NCBI GenBank assembly: GCA_015179025.1
Contig: WHUX01000062.1
Span: forward strand, 60,001 to 124,000
From: Terfezia claveryi
Taxonomy: Eukaryota > Ascomycota > Pezizomycetes > Pezizales > Pezizaceae
DNA: 64,000 nucleotides
Reading direction: 5' to 3'
The translations under genes were made by a program, and so were the position numbers. This document shows positions 41,201 to 53,900 of the stretch, piece after piece; position 1 is the stretch's first letter; every line of letters starts with the position of its first letter. Below the pieces are notes generated by a model. That model was given only the letters and a program-made list of their open reading frames with translations. It searched no databases and was not told where the DNA came from.

Positions 41201-43190
41201 AAGTTCTAGTTAGCGAGTTATTCCGTGCGCAATAACCGTCTGGGCATGCTATACAAGAGAATTCAATTTTGGAAAGATACCTACCTACCCAGATATTTGG
41301 AAATGGTGGCGCCGGAATTGAGAAAGTTAACACTGAGCACACACCACCCTGCTGGCAGTTGTGGATGTTTGGGAAGTTTGGTTTAGTTTGGGTTCAGATA
41401 CGGTGCTCAGAGGGGACGGCAGAGGTGTAAACTGAAACGCTTTATGGCTCTGTTGCTGGTTTGAGTGATATATTATTAGCGGGATATCCCGTTAAAAGAG
41501 ACGGGTATATGTGGAGGTGCAAGTATAGTATCTATAAGGAAAAAAAGAAACAAATGCCCAACCGTACCGTAACCGTGATGATAGCGTGACACAAAACCGT
41601 TTTTTTTTTTTTATTTGGGGGGGGGAAACATGTGGCTCGACGGGGCAATGGTTAGGTATTTCTCACCCTAACAAAAAAATAATAAAAAAAGCAAATACTC
41701 AGAATCATGACAAGAGGAGGGGGAGGGGGCAGGGGAGGGGAGGGGGTTCTATGATAGACTAGACCCGTGACAAATCATGTGCAAATCCAAGTCCAAGTTA
41801 TTCTGCGCTGTCTATTATATTACGTAGGAAGGGGGGGGAGGTGGCTTATTACATCTAAACCAAACATGCACCAAAAAAAAAAAAAAACCAATACAGTCAC
41901 CTTCTTACATCCCATATTCCATTCCATTCCCTTCCCCATGTCCCGTTTCCCACCTCTATGCGTAAGTAGGGTAGGAGAAAGAACAAAAAGCATTAATTGA
42001 TGTTGAATTGATTTGTTGAAACTGGTATATCTCTTTCTCTCCCCCCTAAAACGCTCTCCAAAAAAAAAAAAAAAAAAGCCACTTATTACGACCTTGGGAA
42101 GGGGAAAAACGCACTCGATTAAACCAGACGAGATATATGTATGTAAAAGTAAAACAAGGGGGAGCTTAATTAATTTTTTTTTAGAGAGAGAGTAAGATAT
42201 TTAGGGGGGTTTTCCACAATTCGTTAGGGGGTTTCATGAGAGGCATGAAGGTGCGATTGATGGGGTGGGGCATAACGAGTGTATGGACTCACACAGAGGA
42301 GGAGAGACGTGGGAAGACATTTCATTTCAAAGATAATAGCAATTGTGAAAAACACCCCCGTGTGGCGGTGGGGGGAATGGCGGGATGGAGGGGAAAGGGG
42401 GGGAACCAAATGATGGATCAAAGAAGACAGCCAAAGGCAACTCCAAACCCAACATAAGAAAACCATGAATCCAGCCCATAGGAATTTCAATAACAGAATC
42501 AACGGAAAAGTCAACAAAAAAAGACGACCAAAAGACCAAGTAGAGGAAAATAAAACACAAAAAGCACAACAGGAAACAGAAATAAAGAAGTAGAAACATA
42601 TGATAAACAGTACAAGAAGACCCCACGTGACTAAAAAACCATACCAAATATCATGTGATTCAAGCCCTGTCACCTCTGACCTTAGAAATGAACCTCTATG
42701 GACACAGACACCAAAGGATACTGAAAACATGTCTGTACTGGGCCTGAAAGTAGATCGAGAAATATCTGATATCATGGAATTCCGTCCGTGAAAGGATGAG
42801 TGAAAAAAGAAATTAAAGGGAAAATCGCAAAATCCACCATGCAAGGTAGCTGTGGTGCTATTACCCCCCAAAACCCCATAAACCAACTTTCGAAGGTGTG
42901 GTCATCTTGTCCATACCAGCCTGCACATCCATCGCTACTTCAAGAGAGGAATCAAACAAAAATATCTGTTATGGTTGTGTATTTACTTCCAGCTATCCAT
43001 AGTGTCATACGAATGATGCTGAATTATAGAAACGGTAATTATATTGATCACCGCTTCTGGTTGTTTATTGCACATTCATCAAAAGCCGTAATTTTTTTTG
43101 TCGTGTGGTCATCCAATTGCAGAGTCCCTTCCCCCTCGGATTAAAGGGGTTAGAATTGGGAGGTGCGTTGGAAAATATCCTAGGCGGCGA
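35300..43190. other. 7.9-kb gene-free region between the NTA1-like gene and CBF1
   Basis: No open frame here has a recognisable domain or extends through plausible splice sites. It contains a CAT trinucleotide run (about 35628-35656), poly-A/T and G homopolymers clustered at 41600-42180, and copies of the ACCAGACTA word at 36432 and 38773. The minus-strand 220-codon open frame at 42224-42886 is hydrophobic and biased; it lies just downstream of CBF1 and I treat it as 3' UTR or spurious. Confidence 0.5.
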
Positions 43191-44182
43191 TTATGATGAC
43201 GATGTAGCATTCTCCACATTGGGCCTACCCTCCGCAGCCAAACAACTTTTCTTCCAAGTCTCAGCCTCCCTCCATGCTCGCTCACATTCTTGTTTTAGTT
43301 TCTCATTGCTTGTGGTGAGCTCCGCAATAGCTTGCTCTGTGAGTAGTTTCTCTAACGTCCATTTCTCTATATTTTGTGCCTCGTTCTCTTTCAACTGCTG
43401 AATGTATTGCACGGCTCGCTGCAGAATCGAGCCCTTATTTTTCTCACATCCAGGGACGATCTTGGCCAACTCGTTGATACCCTCATTGATGGTTTCTCGT
43501 CGGCGACGTTCGACTAGATTGTTGATTAGCAGGGTTCAGGCAGGTTTTGTGCATAATAGACAATACCTTCTTTATGATTATCTCTCCGCACTTTGTGCCA
43601 TTCCTCTGTTCCCACAGCTGGTTTAGGCGCGGGTGCGGGTGCTGGGGCCGGCGCTGCGTGTCCATGGTGTCCCATACTTCCGCCTGTGGGTTGTACAATC
43701 ATCTGCTGCTGTTGGTCTTGTGGCACCGGAGGGGAAATAGCATTGTAGCCAGTATCCATCGGGCCACCAACTCTAACCCCACCATCGGGAGCAAAATTCA
43801 TTGAAGTCGGCTGAGATACTGTCATCTGAGTAGCGAGTCCATGCAACTGATCGCTTAATCCAACTGTAGGATCCTGTCCTGTGCCATTAATGGAACCGGG
43901 GTTTTGTGTGACACTGGCAAAAGCCATGGGAGCCGTTGGAGGTACAGATTGGTTAACGGCCATGAATGACGAATTTGGAGCAAGCGCGTTTGTTCTTTTC
44001 AATGAGGCTCGTCGCTCCTGACTAGTCTCCTCTATCGTAGAATTCTCGTCGTCTCGCTTACGCTTTGAGCCTTGCGGAGAGGTCGGGAGTGTGTTGCTAT
44101 CGGGCTGGTTGTCGTGAACCTGATTTGAGTTTGGGTCGTCGTTCACGTTCTCCGTATACATCTCATGCTGTTCGTTGCTCAT
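43191..44182 (-). CDS. CBF1: CBF1-type bHLH transcription factor
   Basis: Model: complement(43191..43513, 43567..44182); 939 nt, 312 residues. The N-terminal two thirds are polar and low in complexity, with SQERRASLKRTN, a proline/alanine run (APAPAPAPAPKP) and a candidate basic nuclear signal (GSKRKRDDEN). The bHLH begins at EEWHKVRRDNHKEVERRRRE, split by a 53-bp intron after HKE, and continues with TINEGINELAKIVPGCEKNK and GSILQRAVQYIQQLKENE; a leucine-rich coiled coil follows. The NHKEVERRRRE basic region is the E-box (CACGTG) reader. Yeast Cbf1 binds centromere CDEI and methionine-gene promoters. In filamentous fungi a role in sulfur metabolism and development is plausible but inferred. 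Confidence 0.95.
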
Positions 44183-47100
44183 GTGGGATAATGTGTCGCG
44201 ACGCTTGTGATGAGGAAAAAGGCCAGCGATTTTGCGGGGGTCAGGGAAGAAAATCAGATGGCAGGCTAAGCTGTGCTTTAAGAATGAGACTGTTCGGCAG
44301 TGGTATTAGCACGTGATGACGAAGCCGGTCACGAGGCAAATACCGCGCGAGATCACGCACGGGGGGGGGGCTTGTTTTGGACTGAATTTCACAACGTGAA
44401 AAACGGTCGGGGTGCAATGGAACAATAAGCGTGGAGGAATGACCATTGGCCAGAACACCGTGATTTCGAGGCACAGAAGAATAATGCAGGAACTCGGGCT
44501 TCTCAGGCAGCAGGTCGTCTTACCTTCTTCTTATTAAGCTCAAACGCCAGGAATTATTCTCCTTGTGCGCTTCCCTATCCCTGGGCCTCGTGGTTGATTC
44601 TCTTGTTGCGCCTCGTCTGGGTGAACTCGGACCGTGCGAGGCTACTCTCGTCTTTCGAGACGGAGACGCTGGGTGTGGGGAAGGCGAGCGTGTGTTTTTA
44701 ATGGGGTCTTGGGAGGGCAGGTGGGGGAGTAGGTAGGAGTAAAGATGAATGAGCCGAGACCTAAGTGATGACAGTAGGGAATTTTGGGGTGGGGGGGGGG
44801 GGGGTGGGGAGGTGATCTGAGCGGGAGCGGAGTGGAATGTCGACTCGGTCGGATGGCTAGTGATGAAGAAGTGTGAGATACGGATTAACGAGTAGTTCTG
44901 ATTTGCTCACTGGGGGAAATTTTGTAGGGGAGTAGGAATGGGGGGGGGGAGTGATCTGGGGAGGAGGGGTGGTGGGTGTGGGTGGTGGTGGGGGAGAGGG
45001 GGGGGGGAGGTGGGAGATACTTTGGGGGAGGGGGGGGGGGGGGTTGGTGGAGGAGGGGGAGGGGAGAGGACGAGATGTGCTATGGGATTATGGGATTGGT
45101 AGAGAAGTGAGGCAGGGAACCAGACTTGTGACTTGTGGGAGAAAATCAGTTGAGGGCAGGGAAGTGAAAGTGGCTGGGGAGCCTGGGGAGGAGGAAGGCG
45201 AAGTAATTATAAGCCCGACCTTGGGGCCCGATGAGATGAAGAATGCTACTCTGTCTCTATTGAGGGGCCGTCTTCACTACATACAACCTGTGCCCGCGGC
45301 AACAGTTCCATCACACCGCAACGCCCGCCTGGGTTGGCTGGGCTACTGGGCTGGTGCAACTGGGGGAGGGGTGCGAGGGCCAGAGGCTTGGAGGGAGGGG
45401 AATGAGGCTTGACAAAACAGAGAACTCACCTTCCTCGATTTGTGAATCTATCTATAGTGGCTTCTATACCCACGGTCGAAACAGGGAATCAAAATCAAAA
45501 ACAACTGCCCCAATGCAGGCCGAAAAACACTAAAAGGAACCAAGCATAAAATGGACCCTGCTGCATACAGGATTCGAAGAGAAAAATAAAATAAATATTG
45601 TAAAATTATTAGTGATGTATTTGCGGGCACGTTGCGTAGTCCGTTGGGCTGGTGTCTCACGCTACTTGTGTGCTTGTTCCATCGTCGGTCCTTTATCTAT
45701 TTTGTCGTTTACCTCGTGCCCCCGACATCCCTCATGAAGCGGGTGACTTGTTTGGTTCAAGCAGAATGGGCTGACCTGCTCCTTTCAGACATCAGCGCAG
45801 AGCGTAAAACCCCAAGCTGAGAGCAGCCACGATTGTATGGGGACGTACGTAGAACGTAAAAAATACAAGGTGCCGGGGTGGGGGTTCCACGATGATGGGT
45901 GTACCGACAGATCTAGAGTCATGTAGCGAGTAAAGGAGAGTGAGACCTAAGGGAGTTGAACCAAATCTTCTTTCTTCCACTCATGTGAGAACCCTGTGCA
46001 AGGCATGGAATCGTGAAAGGTCCTGTGCCCCCCCGCCCTCGCCTCACGCCTCCCACCCGCTCACCACCCGCCCCAAAGAGAAAATATCCGGTAAATAAAA
46101 ACTGCCGTTGGGATGGGAGCCATAGAGAAACTGCGAGCGAGGCCAGGTGATCAACATGGTCGCAAGGGGTTTAGTCTGGAGTTAGGTACTTCGTAACGAC
46201 TCATGAGAGGTGAAGTGTTTACAGACATTTGCAAAACATCGCAGTGAGGCCCGTTGTGGGCATGCACTACTTCACAGAGCAGGAGCTGAAACGTGATTAC
46301 ATCTTCCAGCCTGTTGTTGGATGAATCCGTGACGCTCTCGTCGTCACGTTGGCATATTGTACTCCGTATCCGTGGGCAGCAGCTACTTGTATCAATGAGC
46401 GAGATGAACGTGGAATATGGAAGTAGTGTACGTGGAATACCTGCCAGGTGCGAGCCTGAGGTACACCTAGAGCACGTTACATTATTGCTTGGATTGGACC
46501 AGAAGGCATATGCATACATGTATACACCGACTTTAATCCATCCCATCACCTATTTCCCCCAATAAAAATGCGAATTCAGGGAATGTTTACATCATGTTAC
46601 ATGGATTCTTCCCTCCTACTCCAAACTTGACTTGACCGGCATACACTTGCTTCTGTGCGTGAGCAGACAGAACCCTTGTGGTATGGTAGCTAGCCCCACA
46701 CCACAAACGTTAACGTTAGGATACCAGTGATTCATGCTTCAGCCCAAGCATACACCTGCAAATCATGAGGCCATCACCTGGTTCAATTAAACCGTCCAGA
46801 AAGCTCAAGGTAGGGGAGAAAAAGTAAAATAAGGCCAATGTACTTGTGTGTACATATAAGTACTTACTCCAACCCCATACATGTTCCAGGATCTAAGGGC
46901 TGTGGACTATGCCCAGCGATATCTTGGATATCACTAGCCTCGTAACGCCTAATCGGCCATCGACCCTCTCCCACAACATCGAGGTTCTCATGCTAGCCTC
47001 GCATCCTTCCGTGCTGCCCTCCTTGCCCGCATATGCTTCGCAGCTGTACTGAGCCGAGACAATTGGCAAGAAGCAGCCTTTCCTGCAAAGCTACCAAGCC

Positions 47101-49157
47101 GATACTCTAATACAGTAGTGGAAGGCAAAAGCAACCTCGGATCAACAACGCGAGCGCATATCCCCATTGGTCGACGGGGTGCCTCGCATCGGAAGAATCA
47201 GCATAGATCTGCTAAGCGCCGCCGCTTGTCAACGTTGATCACTCGATCCCTCGTTCGTAAGATGCCGTCTGTAACTCTTTGCTGGCCGCCTCGGTAAACA
47301 GAGGGGAGTAGTCTCTGAGGATCGGAAGTCGCACTTGATCTCAGTATGTCGGCCTAAGTGCACCTCATATTCTTCAATACTTCAACGGAATACTTACGCC
47401 CAGCAAAATCCAAGCCGCTCATGTGAATCTAAGTACTTACCCCTCATCTCCTGGCGAAGATCTACTTACCCGCCGGATGCTGGCCAAGAAAAATCGCAGG
47501 GTCATGCATATACCCTGTGACTTGATCGACACTAGTTATATTAGGAAATACCTCCACCGTAACATCATGATTGTTTAAATCGTGACCTAGCTCCTTATTT
47601 TTTGTCAGCAAGCGGGTTACATTCCTATATATCTGGGGAGCATACCACCCTGATCGACTTGAAATTTCTGTATCCGCCACTGTACTGGAACTGAAAACTG
47701 CCGGTGAAATCAGCAAAAGTAAGCCTGGACACATTTTTAGCACCCTCCGGTCTTGATACCCAATTAAGAGAAGGGGTCTGCATGCATATGCACTTCAGTC
47801 TTGGGGAAACGACCGCGCCACTTTCCCAAACACGTGCAAACCAGACTACAGCACATAGTGAAGGTTGCATCCCAAAACGTGGAAGTAAAGAGGTTGTGCA
47901 ACCACTAGACGGAAGCGGGTGGATAATGCAATCTTGATGTCATCCGCAACGGCGGTCTGGCCCCCTGACATGAGACTACACCGTTTCTTATATTTTAGTT
48001 CAAGGATACTGACGTTAGAAAAGGCATATGAAGCTTGAAATAATACCTGAGTCTCTTTTCTCCTTCTTCTTTCTTTTCTGAGGGGAATTAGGCCGCTTTA
48101 GTACTGAAATTTAACCTCGCAACCAAAAAGCCTCCAACGCAAATATAACATAAAACTCCTAAAACTCCTGACACAAAGACGCCAGCTATAGAGCTGCATA
48201 AGAATCATATATGATAGGCCTGATTCAAACTATGTATGTGATCTAGATTGAGATAACAGGGTCTAGGGGTATGTATATCTAAGGTGCCTAGATCGAATGT
48301 TTAAGATGGCACCAGTCGATGTACGAAGTCATCAACCTAAAGGCCTAAAGGCCTAAAGGATGTCCAATGGCAACTCCATTACAGCCAGAATTGCTTCTCA
48401 TTCACCCTTCACTCCTAACCAATCCACAGCGGTTACGGCTGCAGCTGGTTCCAGTCCGCTGGATAGTCAATTGAGGATAAACTACCTGGATATAGGAGGC
48501 GACTCCAGTCATCGGTGATAGCTGCGATCGCTTCTGGAATCACCGCCATGGTATTCCAGTCTGACCCGGATCGAGACCTCAATTCGTGAGATCTCTCCGC
48601 CCCTTGAGCTATGGACCTGGATACTGAAACAGTCTGATTATTAGAGAATGGTGAGACTACTTCACTTTGAGAAGGCTGTTATTTATTATTCCTACATAAA
48701 ACCCAGCAATTCTCCTCACAAGCACATTTCAGCCAGACTTCTACTTACATATACCTTTGCTGTAGTATAATTTTGCTGTTGAGTAAACAATTAAAGTCGT
48801 TACAAAAGTCCCTAAATAATAATCCTCTGATCTGACATCATCTTTGCTGGGTGTGGTTTCGGCACGGCGACAAGGTATACCTGAAATTTCCAGTCCGCTT
48901 GGCGTCTACGGACGCTCCGTGAGAATATGCGCAAGGGCTACGGGAATATGAACGAGTTTGCGGTTATGATGGCTTTATATAAATAAATCGGGCATCGCCG
49001 TATGTTAAGAATTATTTCTTTTCTTCACGACTGACATCTATCAACACCAGAACACTCAATTTCGGTAACTTTCGAATTTTTCTCTGAGATTACCCTCATT
49101 CGCAAAGACCATAATCACTATATCCGCTGGTCGGTGTAATATCCTCCACCTCATATA
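44183..49157. other. 5-kb gene-free region between CBF1 and the GH5 gene
   Basis: The CBF1-proximal part is rich in G homopolymers (about 44791-44803, 44940-45045). Beyond it only short open frames appear. A minus-strand stretch at 47462-47870 has a protein-like run (SGWYAPQIYRNVTRLL) broken by stops, possibly a gene relic. Triple AAAGGCCT-type repeats lie at 48339-48360. A TATA-like ATATAAATA at 48977-48985 precedes the GH5 gene by about 170 bp. Confidence 0.5.
44310..44317 (-). promoter_or_regulatory. candidate Cbf1 binding site (ATCACGTG) upstream of CBF1
   Basis: The minus-strand sequence ATCACGTG matches the CDEI consensus RTCACRTG exactly, 128 bp upstream of the CBF1 start codon. Autoregulation is inference. 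Confidence 0.45.
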
Positions 49158-50514
49158 ATGAAATTACTTGTTGTCACAGTTACTGCGATGGCAATTCTGC
49201 CTGGGTCCTCTTATGCATTTTTGAGAGGTGTTAATATTGGAGCAGCGAGTATTCATTTCCTACCAGCTTTCAAAAGTTATCACTGATTAGAATCTTTTTA
49301 GTGGCTGGTACTGGAGAAATGGATGGAAGCGAAGCCTTTCGAAGGCCTTAAGGCACAGGACGAGTATAGTTTATCGCAGGAGCTCGGAAAGGATGCTGCG
49401 AAGACGAGACTTGAGGAGCACTGTAAATCATTTTTCAATGAGAAGGACGTCGAGGGGTTGAAGGCAGCAGGAATCAATGCGTATGTTCATATATATATAC
49501 TGCACCCGATGGCATTCTAATTTAGCTCTCTATAGACTTCGAATCCCAATCGGATACTGGGCTTTCGGGAACTTCGCTGATGGAACCCCTTACGTGAAGG
49601 GCGCAGAGGCGCATCTGGACAATGCTATTGGCTGGGCCCGTAAGAATGGGATGAAGATTTGGGTTGACCTTCATGGTGCTCCTGGGAGCCAAAATGGTAA
49701 GCAATGAGTCTCCTAAAGGTTTTTTTTAAAGTAAGAAAACATCCTACTGATACGATAATTTAGGATTTGATAACTCTGGTCAATCTGGAGTGGCAGACTG
49801 GCAGAAGGGTGACAACATACGAAAGACATTTGAAGTTCTGAAGGTTATGGCTAAGAAGTATGGCGCTCAAGAATATGCCGATGTTGTCCATGCGATTGAA
49901 CTTATCAATGAACCTATATCGTGGGGAAACAACAAGTTCGATGTCACCTATCAGTTCGCTGTCGACGCATACTGGAAGGTCGAGGAATTGACCGCAAATA
50001 AAAATATGCAGGTCATCATGCATGACGCCTTCACCCCTTTGACCTCATGGGCTGGTCTTCCTGAAAGGACGAGCTCCAGAAACACTGATGGGTCTATCAA
50101 GGTCGGCATCGACACCCATCTTTATCAGGTCTGTATGCCAAACTCCTTGAGTTCGATGTTAAAACTAACGTAACTTAGGTATTCGCTGATGCGGATAAGA
50201 AACTTAACCAAGACCAGCACGCAGCCAAAGCATGTGGATGGGGAGCTATGCTTGGGGCATCTAACAAAATCATGCCTACTTATGTCGGAGAATGGACTGC
50301 CGCTTCTGATATTTGCTCCTACCCAGATGGTCACACTGAGCCTGGCCACACTTGTAACGTTGATGGTTGCCAGTGCCAGTCGAATGTGCACTCTGCCATG
50401 TGGAAAGAGCCAATGATCAAGGCCGTGAGGAAATTCATGGAAGCACAGCTTGACGCATTCGAGAAGAACACAGATGGGTTCTTCTTCTGGGCGTGGAAAG
50501 CCCCCGGTGCTTGA
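49158..50514 (+). CDS. secreted GH5 exo-beta-1,3-glucanase, C-terminally truncated by an early stop
   Basis: Model: join(49158..49244, 49302..49480, 49536..49696, 49764..50128, 50179..50514); 1128 nt, 375 residues. A signal peptide ([20 protein letters not shown]) is followed by the GH5 opening RGVNIGAWLVLEKW, then [32 protein letters not shown], the acid/base glutamate in IELINEP, and the nucleophile in YVGEWTAAS. Such enzymes trim cell-wall beta-1,3-glucan outside the cell. The frame stops at TGA (50512-50514) where the family has tryptophan (APGA-W-NF), although the frame beyond stays open to 50652 and still looks like the family C-terminus. Both catalytic residues precede the stop. Intron 1 must use a GC donor to keep the frame. 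Confidence 0.88.
49245..49301 (+). other. GC-AG intron in the GH5 gene
   Basis: Donor GCA|GCGAGT, acceptor TTTTTAG|TGGCTG. It joins RGVNIGA to WLVLEKW, as in the family (RGVNLGGWLV). The nearby GT at 49249 gives a frameshift. Confidence 0.8.
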
Positions 50515-50652
50515 AACTTCATGAATGGTGTTAAGCAGGGATGGATTCCCCAACCTTTGGCCAATAGGTTGTTCCCTGGCCAGTGCGGCTATCCAAGCCC
50601 ATCCGCAAGAAGGGCAAAGAGGAATACGCTGGGGATGAAGGGGTTTGTTTAA
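50515..50652 (+). pseudogene. untranslated in-frame remainder of the GH5 C-terminus
   Basis: Continuing the GH5 frame past the TGA gives NFMNGVKQGWIPQPLANR and then LFPGQCGY, ending at a TAA at 50650-50652. The GV..GWIPQP motif is the normal end of the fold, so these 45 codons were once translated. Confidence 0.8.
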
Positions 50653-50965
50653 CCAATGTATACCCATATACCTATTATTTATTAGAAACATCTTCCCCAA
50701 CACAGGGCGAATACAACCCATTAAACTCTTTAAGCTAGTCTGGTTTTAATCGTCAGCTGTTTGGAGCCCTTCCATTGGGCGCTCTTGAAAATGGCCATTC
50801 TATACTTACTGCAGTCTATCATGCCAATCACATGCTGATGTTGTGGTCGCTTAGTCACAGCGCGCAACCTCACGTGAGAGCTTATCCACATCAACCCCAC
50901 CATTAACGCCGCGTCGAACATCCGTCCTCCTGTTTACCTTGATTGATTTTTGCCATAGACCTTTT

Positions 50966-53900
50966 ATGAGGATGTATGACTACAAACCTGAGCTCGTTGG
51001 ACAATTGACAGAGCTAGGACTTGGGCAACAGGAAGCCATCGATTGTCTGAGGGTATGCTGGACCATACACACATATTCAGGATAGATACAAGACTCAGTG
51101 CTGACAATTGCCATCGCAGGCCTCAAGTAACGATGTTGATAAAGCGGCAGATCTATACTTCAGTGGTGGCCTGCCGGAGGTTGTTATCCACTAAAATTCC
51201 CAAAGACGAGGCAGAGAACACGAGGGTTATTGACAGGGGAGCTACAGTGGCAGCGAAACAATAACTGGGACGAGAGGGCCTTTCACAGCGATCGCTATGA
51301 CGACCAGTCCCTGGCGCCTTTGAACGGATGGGGGCCCCAGAATATAAACGTGAACAACCCGCCTAGTACGTCTACTAGATCTGCTGAGTTCAGTCATCTT
51401 TCGCTACCTATGATGCGATATCTTGAAATGCAAGATAATTCACGGATGGGAACACCAAGTGATATTGGTGGAGAAGGCCATCAGCGCCTGCTGGGAGGTG
51501 GTTTTGGTGATGATGATAATATGTTTGGACACGACTCTGAGAGGGCGACCGCTTACTCCTCGTCTCATTCGAATGTAGATTATTCGATCCATGGTGCGGA
51601 TGTCATAGCAACGGAAGTACTTGGAGGGCCACCGCCGTCGAGTCCGATGAACCCAGAGTTGGATTCTGTTGGTACGAATCGTGGGTAATCTTTGGAATTC
51701 TGAAAAAAAGTAGCTGCTGGTTGGTGGAGTGGGGTACGGGGTGTAACGAATACTAAGGGAGAGGCTGTTTAGGGGACATCGCCCGGGCCATAGAAATGTC
51801 ACTTGTCGACAATTATAATACCAACGATTTTCCGGAGTGGGGGAATCAAGAAACTGGGATAACTGGCACTCGTTCAACGCCTACGGCACCGACTTTTGGA
51901 CCAGCTACTCGACATACCTACGATCCATCGCAATGGGCTCTTACAACCATTCCTGCAACACGTGAGATCTATATAGATCCTGCTCACCCTAGTGATCGGC
52001 AAAGGAAAGAGGGAGAACCGGCCTTTTTCAAGCCATCTTCGGATGGTTTTCACCTTGGGCCTGCTCTTGCTATATTCCACTCAATACCAGCTGCTCGTGA
52101 AGCACTACTTGCCCCACAATATGTGATTGATGATTATGGTTATAATGAGCGTTGGTGGAGTGGAGAAAAGATAGAAGGATCTCGGATAACAAATATCGTC
52201 GACAATGAGGGTACAGAGGAGATGGTGGCCGAAACTGAGCCCAGTGAGGTGGTACTTGAGGTGCAGAGGTTGATGGCTTTCCTAGACAGGACTATGCGTG
52301 GGTATGGAAGTGTGGACAGCTTAGCCAGAATGCAAGACGTTTATGAGCAACTACAAGGAGGCAAGCGGAACCCTTAACTAGATTGAGGTTAGGGAAGGTA
52401 ATCTAACCAATTGACAGACCAGGTTTCGACTTTCTTTAAAAAATGGTCAGCCGATATCAAACAGCTTTCCGGTTCAAATGGCAAGGGTGATCCAAGCCCA
52501 TTTACCTCTACGGCGATTTCAAGCGAGTCATATGAGCCGGAGAGCTTCCAGGTTCTCATGATCCCTCCTATATCCAATGACCGTGCTAATGCACCGTTTT
52601 TCACCCTTTATTCTGCCATTGACCAGATGCTCTGGTCGGACCAGGATGGAGCAGCTGATGGCGTATTCCTAGACCCCATTGCGGATGTTTTTTGCATCTC
52701 TATGACCCGAGAAACGTCCGACCTCCCTGGGCTCGGGCTTGATATACCAGTTGACTTGTACATGGGCAGATACACTGCTCCATTTGTGGGTCTTGTCAGG
52801 GGAATGAAATTAGAGAGGGAGAAGATAAGGAACAAAATCAGAGATTTGGAGAAGAGAGAAGAGAAGCTTCTTCATTGCAGGAGCAGTAAGGCGGTGGTGG
52901 ATACATCAACTGTTGAGACTACTAGACTTTTTGAAGCTGCGATTGAGCATATTGAGTATTTGAGATTATCCCCATGTGAACCTAAGGGTGAGGAGAGCGA
53001 TGATGTGGTAATGGGAACGCAGGTGGAAAAGCCCGAGGAGTTTTCCTTGATGAGTACAGATCTTAAGGGAATTCTTGGCAGGCTTAAAGCCAGGCTAGAA
53101 GGTACGTACAATTGATCCTCCCTCTTACTCGCCCTGGAGTGTAGCTTACATCAATTGTGGTGACAGAGCTTTCGGCATCTAAGGAAAAGGCCCGCAAGAC
53201 CCTTCATGAGCTCACTACAGCCTTTACATCTCCTGAATCCTCTCCTGAATCAGCACTCCCATTGAAGAAACACTCCCTACGAGGTGTATTTATTGATTTA
53301 TCGACAACTTTTATCAAGGTGCAGAGAGAAATAGAGGAGCGAGCTATCAGTGATGAATGGTGGTGTCTGACATACCCGCTGCAATGGGAAGCGAATATGA
53401 ATGCGGCAGCGTATAAAGTGATGAAAGCGACTGAGAAGGAGGTGCTTGATGCTGTGAAATATACTGGAGATGGGAAAGTGCTCCTAGTATACGTCACTGA
53501 TGAAGCCATGCAGCAAAGAGAAAGTGACGGAAAGCTACCAGAAGCTCTGAAGGTTTGTAATCGGATATAATCTCAAAAGAGTTCAGGGTAACACTAACAA
53601 TGCAATTTTCTCTAGACCTTTGTTGAACGGGACAACATTGCATTCATGCAGGAACTCGAATCCGCAGGTGACAAGGGCAAGCGAAAGCGCAGTAACTGGT
53701 GGGACAATAACAAATCCTCCAACAACTCCTCCAACCCTCGCATCTCCACCGAAGGCCACGACACCATGATGGATGATAACAACGGTACTGGCCTCCACCA
53801 ACCACCAGCTTCTCCCACGGGATTCACCGACGCAGCCGGCTCCCCCGTCGCTTCCTCCTCAGGACCTCCGCAAAAAAAAAGCTCAACAGGGGAGTGGTCC

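Noticed and set aside
42224..42886. 220-codon open frame on the minus strand, hydrophobic, just downstream of CBF1
   Set aside because: Biased composition (F, L, S, C), no recognisable domain, and adjacent to the CBF1 3' end; likely UTR.
47462..47743. Protein-like stretch SGWYAPQIYRNVTRLL on the minus strand, possible hydrolase relic
   Set aside because: Too short, surrounded by stops, and I could not name a family with confidence.
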